DNA of 64,000 nucleotides from Modestobacter excelsi (lineage in GTDB: Bacteria > Actinomycetota > Actinomycetes > Mycobacteriales > Geodermatophilaceae): contig NZ_SJEX01000004.1 of assembly GCF_005930495.1 (NCBI RefSeq), positions 79,459 to 143,458 of the forward strand. Reading direction: 5' to 3'. The notes below the pieces were generated by a model. It made no database searches. It was not told the origin of the DNA and worked only from the letters and a program-made list of their open reading frames with translations. Made by a program: the position numbers and the translations under genes. Below, piece by piece: positions 18,750-25,603 of the stretch (position 1 is its first letter; each line of letters starts with the position of its first letter).

Positions 18750-18846
18750 GTGTAGGCGCTCCTCCAGTGGGCCCGCAGCGGTGCGGACCGGTCAGGGGGC
18801 CGGCGGACCGCTGTGGTGGCGGTCACGACCAGGCCCTTCGGAGCGG

Positions 18847-18876
18847 ACCGTAGAGATCTTTCTGTGAGCGGGACAA
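18847..18876 (-). promoter_or_regulatory. promoter of the glpF-glpK1 operon
   Basis: On the minus strand TTGTCC (18876-18871) and TACGGT (18852-18847) are separated by 18 bases. The -35 shares four of six bases with TTGACA. Transcription would begin near 18840. Confidence 0.5.
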
Positions 18877-18882
18877 CATCTG

Positions 18883-18901
18883 CTGTACGACATGGTCGGA
18901 C
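18883..18901. promoter_or_regulatory. IclR-type operator upstream of glpF
   Basis: CTGTACGACATGGTCGGAC matches a site upstream of glpD (21176-21194) at 17 of 19 positions. It is centred on CGAC-N3-GTCG and lies six bases upstream of the glpF -35. With the iclR gene in the same cluster, it is a plausible glycerol-regulator binding site. Confidence 0.6.
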
Positions 18902-18905
18902 CCGG

Positions 18906-20408
18906 TCAGGGAGCGCCCCAGGCGATGCTCAGCTGGACCGCCCGCTCCCAGGTCGGGTACTCGGCGGTGAGCGCCTCTGCCCGGGCCGGCGAGGGGCTCC
19001 ACTGCGCGGCCCGGTGCCAGTTGCGCCGCAGCGCCTCGACGTCCGACCAGACCCCCACCGCGAGCCCCGCGGCGTAGGCCGCGCCGAGCGAGACGGTCTC
19101 CCCCACCATCGGCCGCACCACCGGGGTGTCCAGCGCGTCGGCGACGAACTGCATGAGCAGGTTGTTGGTGGTCATCCCGCCGTCGACCCGCAGTGCGGGC
19201 AGCGAGAGCCCGGAGTCGGCCGCCATCGCCTGGACGACGTCCCGGGTCTGCCAGCCGGTCGCCTCCAGCACCGCCCGGGCCAGGTGGCCCTTCGTCACGT
19301 AGGAGGTGAGCCCCGCCACCAGCCCGCGGGCCTCGCCCCGCCAGTGCGGCGCCAGCAGCCCGGAGAACGCCGGGACGACGTAGCAGCCGCCGTTGTCGGT
19401 CACGGTGCGGGCGAGGGTCTCCACCTCCGGTGCCGACCCGATCAGCCCCAGGCCGTCCCGCAGCCACTGCACCAGCGCCCCGGCGACGGCGACCGAGCCC
19501 TCCAGCGCGTAGTGCACCGGCTCCCCGGCCAGCTGGTAGGCGACCGTGCTGATCGACCCCGACCGGGTCCGCACCAGCTCGGTGCCGGTGTTCTGCAGCA
19601 GGAAGCTGCCGGTGCCGTAGGTGCACTTGGCCTCGCCGGGGGCGAAGCAGGCCTGGCCGAACAGCGCCGCCTGCTGGTCCCCGAGCGCCCCGGCGATCGG
19701 CAGCGCGGGCGAGAGCGCCGTCGCGACGCCCAGGACGCCGACCGACGGCCGGATCTCCGGGAGCATCGCCGCCGGGATGCCGAAGAAGGCCAGCAGGCCC
19801 TCGTCCCAGCAGCAGGTGCGCACGTCCATCAGCAGGGTGCGGCTGGCGTTGGTCACGTCGGTGACGTGCACCCCGCCGTCCGGGCCGCCGGTGAGGTTCC
19901 AGATCAGCCAGGTCTCCATGGTGCCGAACAGCAGCTCGCCGCGTTCGGCGCGCTGCCGTGCGCGGGGCACGTGGTCGAGGATCCAGCGCAGCCGCGGGCC
20001 GGCGAAGTAGCCGGCGATCGCCATGCCGCTGCGCTCGGCCACCACCCCGGCGTCCGGACGGGCGGCCAGCTCGCTGACCAGCTCGTCGGTGCGGGTGTCC
20101 TGCCAGACCAGTGCCCGGGTGACCGGGCGGCCGGTGGCCCGCTCCCAGACGACGGTCGTCTCCCGCTGGTTGGCGATGCCCAGCGCCACGACGTCGCCGC
20201 GGCCGGACACGTCGGCCAGCACCTGGGCGCAGGTCCGCTGGGTGTTGGCCCAGATCTCCATCGGGTCGTGCTCGACCCAGCCCGGGCGCGGGAAGTGCTG
20301 GCGGTGCTCCCGCTGGCGGACGGCCACCATCCGGCCGCCCCGGTCGAAGACCAGCGACCGGGTCGACGTGGTGCCCTGGTCGACGGCGAGCACGTACCGG
20401 TCAGCCAC
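18906..20408 (-). CDS. glycerol kinase 2
   Basis: A second, 500-residue FGGY-family glycerol kinase with the same landmarks as the neighbouring glp[90 protein letters not shown] and RVDGGMTTNNLLMQF. It is clearly paralogous but not nearly identical, so the duplication is not recent. The GTG at 20408 overlaps the stop of iclR by eight bases, so iclR-glpK2 is a two-gene operon. Preference for glycerol or another triol, or different regulation, cannot be told from sequence. Confidence 0.93.
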   Translation of the reverse strand: MADRYVLAVDQGTTSTRSLVFDRGGRMVAVRQREHRQHFPRPGWVEHDPMEIWANTQRTCAQVLADVSGRGDVVALGIANQRETTVVWERATGRPVTRALVWQDTRTDELVSELAARPDAGVVAERSGMAIAGYFAGPRLRWILDHVPRARQRAERGELLFGTMETWLIWNLTGGPDGGVHVTDVTNASRTLLMDVRTCCWDEGLLAFFGIPAAMLPEIRPSVGVLGVATALSPALPIAGALGDQQAALFGQACFAPGEAKCTYGTGSFLLQNTGTELVRTRSGSISTVAYQLAGEPVHYALEGSVAVAGALVQWLRDGLGLIGSAPEVETLARTVTDNGGCYVVPAFSGLLAPHWRGEARGLVAGLTSYVTKGHLARAVLEATGWQTRDVVQAMAADSGLSLPALRVDGGMTTNNLLMQFVADALDTPVVRPMVGETVSLGAAYAAGLAVGVWSDVEALRRNWHRAAQWSPSPARAEALTAEYPTWERAVQLSIAWGAP

Positions 20409-21129
20409 CGCCGTGCCCCAGCTCGCGCGAGACCGCGTGCGCGGCATCGGTGACCATGGCGAGCAGCGGGCTGCGCGGCAGCCCCCGCGCGTCGAGCAGG
20501 GAGCTGCGCGGCCCGCTCACCCCCAGCGCGGCGACGACCAGACCGCCGGCGCCGCGGACCGGGGCGGCCAGCCCGCCCAGCCCGGCCTCGTACTCGCCCT
20601 GCTCGGTCGCCCAGCCGCGGACGCGCACCTCGGCCAGCTCGGCGGCCGACACCGCCGCACCCGCCGCCGGCCGGTGGCCGGTGTGCGGGTGGCTGTAGGC
20701 GCGCAGCACCTTGCCCAGGGCGGTGGTCGGCGGCAGCACGTCGCCCACCTCGAGGACCTGGACCGAGTCGTCGGGCCGGAAGACGTGGTGCACGACGACG
20801 ACCTCCTCGCCCACCAGGGTGGCCAGCCGCACCGCGTGACCGCTGCGGGCGGCCAGCGCGTCGGTCCAGTTCGACGCCCGGGCGCGCAGCTCGTTGACGT
20901 CGAGGTGGGTGCCCAGCCGCAGCAGCCCGGCGCCCAGCGCGTAGCGGCCGGTGGCCGGGTCCTGCTCGACGAACCCGACCAGCAGCAGCGTGCGCAGCAG
21001 GCTGTGCGTCGTGGTCTTCGCCAGGCCCACGGCCTGGGAGATGTCGGTGACCCCCAGGGTGCCGCCGGAGCCGGCGACCACCTGCAGGATCGCGGCCGCA
21101 CGCTCGATGGACTGCACGCTGCCCGGCAC
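20401..21129 (-). CDS. IclR-family regulator of glycerol genes
   Basis: A 242-residue IclR-type regulator. The N-terminal winged helix runs VQSIERAAAILQVV...LGVTDISQAVGLAKTTTHSLLRTLLLVGFVEQ. The effector domain follows, with VRLATLVGEEVVVVHHVFRPDDSVQVLEVG and AALGVSGPRSSL. Streptomyces GylR, the glycerol regulator, is a family member found in the same context. The frame is open to 21201 with an ATG at 21186. I prefer the GTG at 21129 because TAGCGT lies eight bases upstream and the ATG at 21186 falls inside the predicted operator. It probably controls glpF-glpK1 and glpD, and possibly its own gene. Confidence 0.88.
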   Translation of the reverse strand: MPGSVQSIERAAAILQVVAGSGGTLGVTDISQAVGLAKTTTHSLLRTLLLVGFVEQDPATGRYALGAGLLRLGTHLDVNELRARASNWTDALAARSGHAVRLATLVGEEVVVVHHVFRPDDSVQVLEVGDVLPPTTALGKVLRAYSHPHTGHRPAAGAAVSAAELAEVRVRGWATEQGEYEAGLGGLAAPVRGAGGLVVAALGVSGPRSSLLDARGLPRSPLLAMVTDAAHAVSRELGHGGG

Positions 21130-21137
21130 GGCGCCAG

Positions 21138-21143
21138 ACGCTA
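21138..21143 (-). promoter_or_regulatory. -10 box of iclR-glpK2 (TAGCGT)
   Basis: TAGCGT on the minus strand is eight bases before the GTG at 21129, a leaderless arrangement. The operator at 21176-21194 is 33 bases upstream, close to or just behind the -35 position. Confidence 0.55.
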
Positions 21144-21175
21144 GGCCATCGGACGGGTTCGTGGCGGTGTCGGCG

Positions 21176-21194
21176 CTGTGCGACATCGTCGGAC
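21176..21194. promoter_or_regulatory. IclR-type operator between iclR and glpD
   Basis: CTGTGCGACATCGTCGGAC. TGTGCGAC and GTCGGACA are inverted at seven of eight positions around ATC. The copy upstream of glpF differs at two positions. It is placed to serve the divergent iclR and glpD promoters. Confidence 0.65.
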
Positions 21195-21226
21195 AGCGCA
21201 CCTCGTCGGCGATGCACCCCCCGACC

Positions 21227-21232
21227 TACCGT
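21227..21232 (+). promoter_or_regulatory. candidate -10 box of glpD (TACCGT)
   Basis: TACCGT lies 51 bases before the glpD ATG and 32 bases downstream of the IclR-type operator. The glpD start also has an AGGAGA ribosome binding site, consistent with a leadered transcript. Confidence 0.4.
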
Positions 21233-21283
21233 GGAGCCCAGAGGCCACATCGACGTGCGCCGGCCGGCGCTAGGAGAGTCCGC

Positions 21284-23014
21284 ATGACCGCAGTACGCCC
21301 GCTCGGACCCGACCAGCGCGCCCAGGCATGGGCCGACCTCGCTGCCGGTGAGTTCGAGGTCCTCGTCGTCGGCGGTGGGGTGACCGGTGCCGGGGTGGCG
21401 CTCGACGCGGCCACCCGCGGCCTGCGCACCGCCCTGGTGGAGGCCCGCGACTTCGCCAGCGGCACCTCCTCCCGCTCCTCCAAGTTGTTCCACGGCGGGC
21501 TGCGCTACCTGGAGCAGTTCGACTTCGGGCTGGTCCGGGAGGCGCTGCACGAGCGCGACCTCTCGGTGAACCGGATCGCGCCGCACCTGGTCAAGCCGGT
21601 GCCCTTCCTCTACCCGCTGACCCACCACGTGTGGGAGCGGCCCTACGTGACCGCGGGTCTCGCGCTCTACGACGGGCTGGCCCGGCTGGGTGCCCTCTCC
21701 GAGCCGATGCCCGGCCAGAAGCACCTCACCCGCACCGGGGCCCGGCGGCTGTTCCCGGCGCTGAAGGAGGACGCGCTGGTCGGCGCGGTCCGCTACTACG
21801 ACGCGCAGGCCGACGACGCCCGGCACACGCTCACCGTGGCGCTGACCGCGGCCGCCTACGGCGCGACCGTGCTCAACTCCGCCGAGGTCGTCTCCTTCAC
21901 CCACGCCGGCGGCCGCGTGGTCGGGGCCCGGGTCCGCGACGTGGAGACCGGCCAGGAGGTCGACGTCCGCAGCGAGGTCGTGGTCAACGCGACCGGGGTG
22001 TGGACCGACGACGTGCAGACGCTGGTGGGCGGCCGCGGCCGCTTCCACGTGCGGGCCAGCAAGGGCGTGCACATCGTCGTCCCGCGCGACCGGATCAACG
22101 GCGAGGTCGGGCTGATCCTGCGCACCGAGAAGTCGGTGCTCTTCGTCATCCCGTGGGGCAGCCACTGGATCGTCGGGACGACGGACACCGACTGGTCGCT
22201 GGACAAGGCGCACCCGGCGGCGTCCAAGGCCGACATCGACTACATCCTCGAGCACGTGAACCAGGTGCTCTCCGTGCCGATCACGCACGCGGACATCACC
22301 GGTGTCTACGCCGGGCTGCGCCCGCTGCTGTCCGGCGAGGAGGAGTCGACCAGCCAGCTGTCCCGCGAGCACGCGGTCGCGCGTCCGGTGCCCGGCGTGA
22401 TCGCCGTCGCCGGCGGCAAGTACACGACCTACCGGCCGATGGCCGCCGACGCGGTGGACGCCGTCGCCGACGACGTGTCCCGCCCGGTGCCGCCGAGCGT
22501 CACCGAGAACATCCCGCTGGTCGGCGCCGAGGGCTACGCGGCGATGGTCAACTCCCTCGACGGCCTCTCCCAGCGGTGGGGCATCCCGCACTTCCGCGCC
22601 GAGCACCTGCTCAACCGGTTCGGGTCGCTGACCCCCGAGGTGCTCGCCCTGGCAGCGGACGCCCCGGAGCTGCTGCAGCCGGTGCCCGGTGCCGAGGAGT
22701 ACCTGATGGTCGAGATGGTGTGGAGCGCCGCGCACGAGGGCGCGCTGCACCTCGACGACCTGCTGGCCCGCCGCACCCGCATCTCGATCGAGACCCCCCA
22801 CCGGGGTGTCGAGTCGGCCGAGCCGGTGGCCCGGGCGGTCGCCGGGGTGCTGGGCTGGGACGCCGAGCGGATCGCGAACGAGGTGGACAGCTACCGGGCC
22901 CGGGTGGAGGCCGAGCGGCGGTCGCAGGAGGCCGCCGACGACCTGGAGGCCGACGCCGCCCGGGTCGCCGCACCCGACACCCGCGCCGTCGCCGTGGGCC
23001 GCGCGCTGCACTGA
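21284..23014 (+). CDS. glpD: aerobic glycerol-3-phosphate dehydrogenase
   Basis: FAD-dependent, membrane-associated oxidation of glycerol 3-phosphate to dihydroxyacetone phosphate, passing electrons to quinones. The 576-residue product has the dinucleotide fold EVLVVGGGVTGAGVALDAATRGLRTALVE near residue 25, then SGTSSRSSKLFHGGLRYLEQFDFGLVREAL. Later come LRTEKSVLFVIPWGSHWIVGTTDTDW, ITGVYAGLRPLL and AGGKYTTYRPMA. The C-terminal DAO_C region carries EYLMVEMVWSAAHEGALHLDDLLARRTRI. The ATG at 21284 has AGGAGA eight bases upstream. It completes the glycerol pathway begun by glpF and glpK. Confidence 0.95.
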   Translation: MTAVRPLGPDQRAQAWADLAAGEFEVLVVGGGVTGAGVALDAATRGLRTALVEARDFASGTSSRSSKLFHGGLRYLEQFDFGLVREALHERDLSVNRIAPHLVKPVPFLYPLTHHVWERPYVTAGLALYDGLARLGALSEPMPGQKHLTRTGARRLFPALKEDALVGAVRYYDAQADDARHTLTVALTAAAYGATVLNSAEVVSFTHAGGRVVGARVRDVETGQEVDVRSEVVVNATGVWTDDVQTLVGGRGRFHVRASKGVHIVVPRDRINGEVGLILRTEKSVLFVIPWGSHWIVGTTDTDWSLDKAHPAASKADIDYILEHVNQVLSVPITHADITGVYAGLRPLLSGEEESTSQLSREHAVARPVPGVIAVAGGKYTTYRPMAADAVDAVADDVSRPVPPSVTENIPLVGAEGYAAMVNSLDGLSQRWGIPHFRAEHLLNRFGSLTPEVLALAADAPELLQPVPGAEEYLMVEMVWSAAHEGALHLDDLLARRTRISIETPHRGVESAEPVARAVAGVLGWDAERIANEVDSYRARVEAERRSQEAADDLEADAARVAAPDTRAVAVGRALH

Positions 23015-23027
23015 GAGGACCGCCGGC

Positions 23028-24101
23028 ATGGACGTCGTCGGGCTGGTCCGGGAGCTGGTCGGGCGACCGACGGTCTCCGGGGACGCTGCGGCCCAGCGCG
23101 GGGTGCTGGGCACGGTCACCGACGTGCTGACCGCGGCGGCGCCGCACCTGCAGGTGCGGGAGGGCACGGACCGGGAGCAGCCCTGGACGCTGCTGACCTC
23201 GGCCACCGACCCGTCCCGGCCGCGGCTGCTGGTGGCCTGCCACGTCGACACGGTGCCCGCTGCCGACCCAGCCGGCTGGCAGCGGGACCCGTTCGGCGCC
23301 GAGGAGGAGGACGGCCGGGTCTGGGGCCGCGGCGGCTCGGACATGAAGGCCGGGCTGGTGGCCGCCGCCGCGGCGGTGGCCGGCGCCGACCCCTCGGTGC
23401 CGGTCGCGCTGCTGCTGACCAGCGACGAGGAGATCGGCTCCCGCGGAGCGGCCGCGGCGGCCGGCGCGGTGGCCGAGCTGACGGTCGGTGCGGTCGTCGT
23501 CCCGGAGGCGACCGGCAACCGGGTCGTGCTCGGTCACCGGGGGGCGCTGTGGGTGGCGGTCCGGACGGCGGGCGCCGCCGCGCACGGCAGCACGCCCGAG
23601 CGCGGGCACAACGCGCTCCTGGACCTGGTCGCCGTGCTGGGTCGCGCCGGCGACGAGCTGCCGCTGTCGACCGAGCCGTTCCTGGGCGCGGAGACCTGGA
23701 ACCCCGGCGTGCTGCGCAGCGGCACCGTGCCGAACGTCGTCCCGGACCGGGCCGAGGCCGTCGTCGACCAGCGGACCGTCGGGGACGGCAGCGCCCTGCT
23801 CGCCTGGTGGCGCGCGCAGCCGGAGGTCGCCGAGGTCGACGTGCTCGTCGACCTGCCGCCGGTCCGGACGCCGCCCGACGACCCGTGGGTGGCCCGGCTG
23901 CCCGCGCCGGTCGAGCCCTCCCCCGCCACCTACTTCACCGACGCCTCGGTGCTGGCGGCGGTCACCGGCCGGGCGCCCGTCGTCGTCTGGGGCCCGGGGA
24001 CGCCGGCGGTCATGCACGCCACCGACGAGTACGTGGAGGTCGCCGAGGTCGAGCAGGCCGTCCGCGCGTTCACCGCCGTCCTCGGTTCCTGGCCGACCTG
24101 A
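23028..24101 (+). CDS. M20-family metallopeptidase (succinyl-diaminopimelate desuccinylase-like)
   Basis: A 357-residue zinc peptidase/deacylase of the M20 family. LLVACHVDTVPAA contains the first zinc His and catalytic Asp. WGRGGSDMKAGLVAAAAAV contains the bridging Asp. LLLTSDEEIGSRGA contains the catalytic Glu pair. The dimerisation domain follows (AAAHGSTPERGHNALLDLVAVL). The C-terminal VMHATDEYVEVAEVEQAV supplies a final His. The DapE-type architecture suggests amide hydrolysis of a small N-acyl amino acid, but the substrate is uncertain. The ATG has GAGAGGAC upstream and lies 13 bases after glpD, so it may be cotranscribed with it. Confidence 0.85.
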   Translation: MDVVGLVRELVGRPTVSGDAAAQRGVLGTVTDVLTAAAPHLQVREGTDREQPWTLLTSATDPSRPRLLVACHVDTVPAADPAGWQRDPFGAEEEDGRVWGRGGSDMKAGLVAAAAAVAGADPSVPVALLLTSDEEIGSRGAAAAAGAVAELTVGAVVVPEATGNRVVLGHRGALWVAVRTAGAAAHGSTPERGHNALLDLVAVLGRAGDELPLSTEPFLGAETWNPGVLRSGTVPNVVPDRAEAVVDQRTVGDGSALLAWWRAQPEVAEVDVLVDLPPVRTPPDDPWVARLPAPVEPSPATYFTDASVLAAVTGRAPVVVWGPGTPAVMHATDEYVEVAEVEQAVRAFTAVLGSWPT

Positions 24102-24137
24102 CCGCGTTCCACGTGGAACCGGGGGCATGATGCGGGG

Positions 24138-25082
24138 ATGAACGAGTTCGATCTGGTGCTCCCGACGGCGGTCGACGTCCGCGAGGTGGGCATGCGGGAC
24201 GGCCTGCAGCTCGAGGACCCGCTGCCCCTGCCCGCCAAGCTGCAGATGCTGGAGGCGCTGGTCGCCACCGGGGTGCGACGGATCGAGGTGACCTCGTTCG
24301 TCTCCCCCAAGGCCGTTCCCGCACTCGCCGACGCCGACCAGCTGGCCGCCGAGCTGCACCAGTTCGACGGTGTGCACTTCTCCGCGCTGGTCGCCAACCC
24401 GCGGGGTGCGGTCCGTGCGGTCGACGCCGGCCTGACCTCCCTGGAGTACGTCGTCTCGGCGTCGGACGCGCACAGCCAGGCCAACGCGGGCCGCTCCACC
24501 GCCGCCGCGGTCGCCGCGGTCGGTGAGATCGCCGGGCTGGCGCACGGCGCCGGCGGCTCGCTGGAGGTCATCGTGGCCACCGCCTGGGACTGCCCCTTCG
24601 ACGGCCGCACCCCGATCGCCCGCACCGTCGACGTCACCCGGGCCGCGGTCACCGCCGGCGCCGACCAGCTCTGCCTGGGCGACACGATCGGCACCACCAC
24701 CCCGGTGCGCGTCGTCCGGCTGCTCGACGCCGTCCGCCGGGCCACCCCCGGCACCCCGCTCGGCGTGCACTTCCACGACACCCGCGGCACCGGGCAGGCC
24801 AACGCGCTCGCCGCCCTGCAGGCCGGGGTCACCCAGCTCGACGCGTCGATCGGCGGGCTCGGCGGCTGCCCGTTCGCCCCGGGGGCGAGCGGCAACATCG
24901 CCACCGAGGAGCTCGTCTACTGGCTCGCCGACGCCGAGGTGGCCACCGGCATCGACCCGGACGCCCTGCTGGCCGCCGCCGCGGTCACCGAGCGCGCCGT
25001 CGGTCACGAGCTGCCGAGCTCGCTGTACCGCGCCGGCGGGCGCAACGTCCCCCGCGGCGCCGTCGTGGGCTCGACCGCGTGA
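24138..25082 (+). CDS. hydroxymethylglutaryl-CoA lyase-like enzyme
   Basis: A 314-residue TIM-barrel enzyme of the HMG-CoA lyase/DRE-metallolyase family, expected to split 3-hydroxy-3-methylglutaryl-CoA to acetoacetate and acetyl-CoA during leucine breakdown. DVREVGMRDGLQLE contains the metal-binding and catalytic RDG. RRIEVTSFVSPKAVPALADA is the second signature. GVHFHDTRGTGQANALAAL carries the two metal-binding histidines. GGLGGCPFAPGASGNIATEELVY carries the mobile-loop cysteine. The ATG follows CATGAT by six bases. It overlaps the downstream flavin reductase gene by four bases (GTGA). No acyl-CoA carboxylase or dehydrogenase is adjacent, so related lyases remain possible. Confidence 0.88.
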   Translation: MNEFDLVLPTAVDVREVGMRDGLQLEDPLPLPAKLQMLEALVATGVRRIEVTSFVSPKAVPALADADQLAAELHQFDGVHFSALVANPRGAVRAVDAGLTSLEYVVSASDAHSQANAGRSTAAAVAAVGEIAGLAHGAGGSLEVIVATAWDCPFDGRTPIARTVDVTRAAVTAGADQLCLGDTIGTTTPVRVVRLLDAVRRATPGTPLGVHFHDTRGTGQANALAALQAGVTQLDASIGGLGGCPFAPGASGNIATEELVYWLADAEVATGIDPDALLAAAAVTERAVGHELPSSLYRAGGRNVPRGAVVGSTA

Positions 25083-25591
25083 GCACAGGAGCCGACGTCC
25101 CCCGGGCCGTGGTCGACCCGCAGGTCATGCGCGACGTGCTGGGCCACTTCGTCTCCGGTATCACCGTGGTGACCGCGATGGGCGGCGACGGGCCGGTCGG
25201 CTTCACCTGCCAGTCGTTCAGCTCGCTGTCGCTGGACCCGCCGCTGGTGGCCTTCGCCCCGGCCCGCACCTCGACGACCTGGCCCCGGCTGCGGGACGCC
25301 GGCCGGTTCTGCGTGAACGTGCTCGCCGACGAGCAGAGCGGGCTGTCCCGCCAGTTCGCCCGCAGCGGCACCGACAAGTTCGCCGGGGTCAGCTGGGCGG
25401 CGAGCCCGTACGGCTCCCCCGTGCTGGACGGCGTCGTCGCCTGGATCGACAGCGAGCTGTGGGCCGAGTACGACGGCGGCGACCACACGATCGTCGTCGC
25501 CCGGGTGCTCGACCTCGGCGCGGACGCCTCCCGGACGCCGCTGCTTTTCCACCGCGGCGCCTACGGCCTGCAGGCGGTCGAGGAGCTCTAG
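25079..25591 (+). CDS. flavin reductase family protein
   Basis: A 170-residue FMN-binding split-barrel protein like HpaC-type flavin reductases, which supply reduced flavin to a partner monooxygenase. Seen in sequence are MRDVLGHFVSGITVVTAMGG, GFTCQSFSSLSLDPPLVAFAPARTSTTWPRLRDAGRFCVNVLAD and HTIVVARVLDLG. The GTG start overlaps the HMG-CoA lyase-like stop, suggesting cotranslation. No monooxygenase is in the window, so the partner is unknown. Confidence 0.88.
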   Translation: MSTGADVPRAVVDPQVMRDVLGHFVSGITVVTAMGGDGPVGFTCQSFSSLSLDPPLVAFAPARTSTTWPRLRDAGRFCVNVLADEQSGLSRQFARSGTDKFAGVSWAASPYGSPVLDGVVAWIDSELWAEYDGGDHTIVVARVLDLGADASRTPLLFHRGAYGLQAVEEL

Positions 25592-25603
25592 AAGGGGGTC
25601 CTC

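Noticed and set aside
19904..23518. 1204-codon minus-strand open frame across iclR, glpD and part of the M20 gene
   Set aside because: It crosses several well-supported genes and has no recognisable domain; only its extreme end reads like a glycerol kinase, in the wrong frame context.
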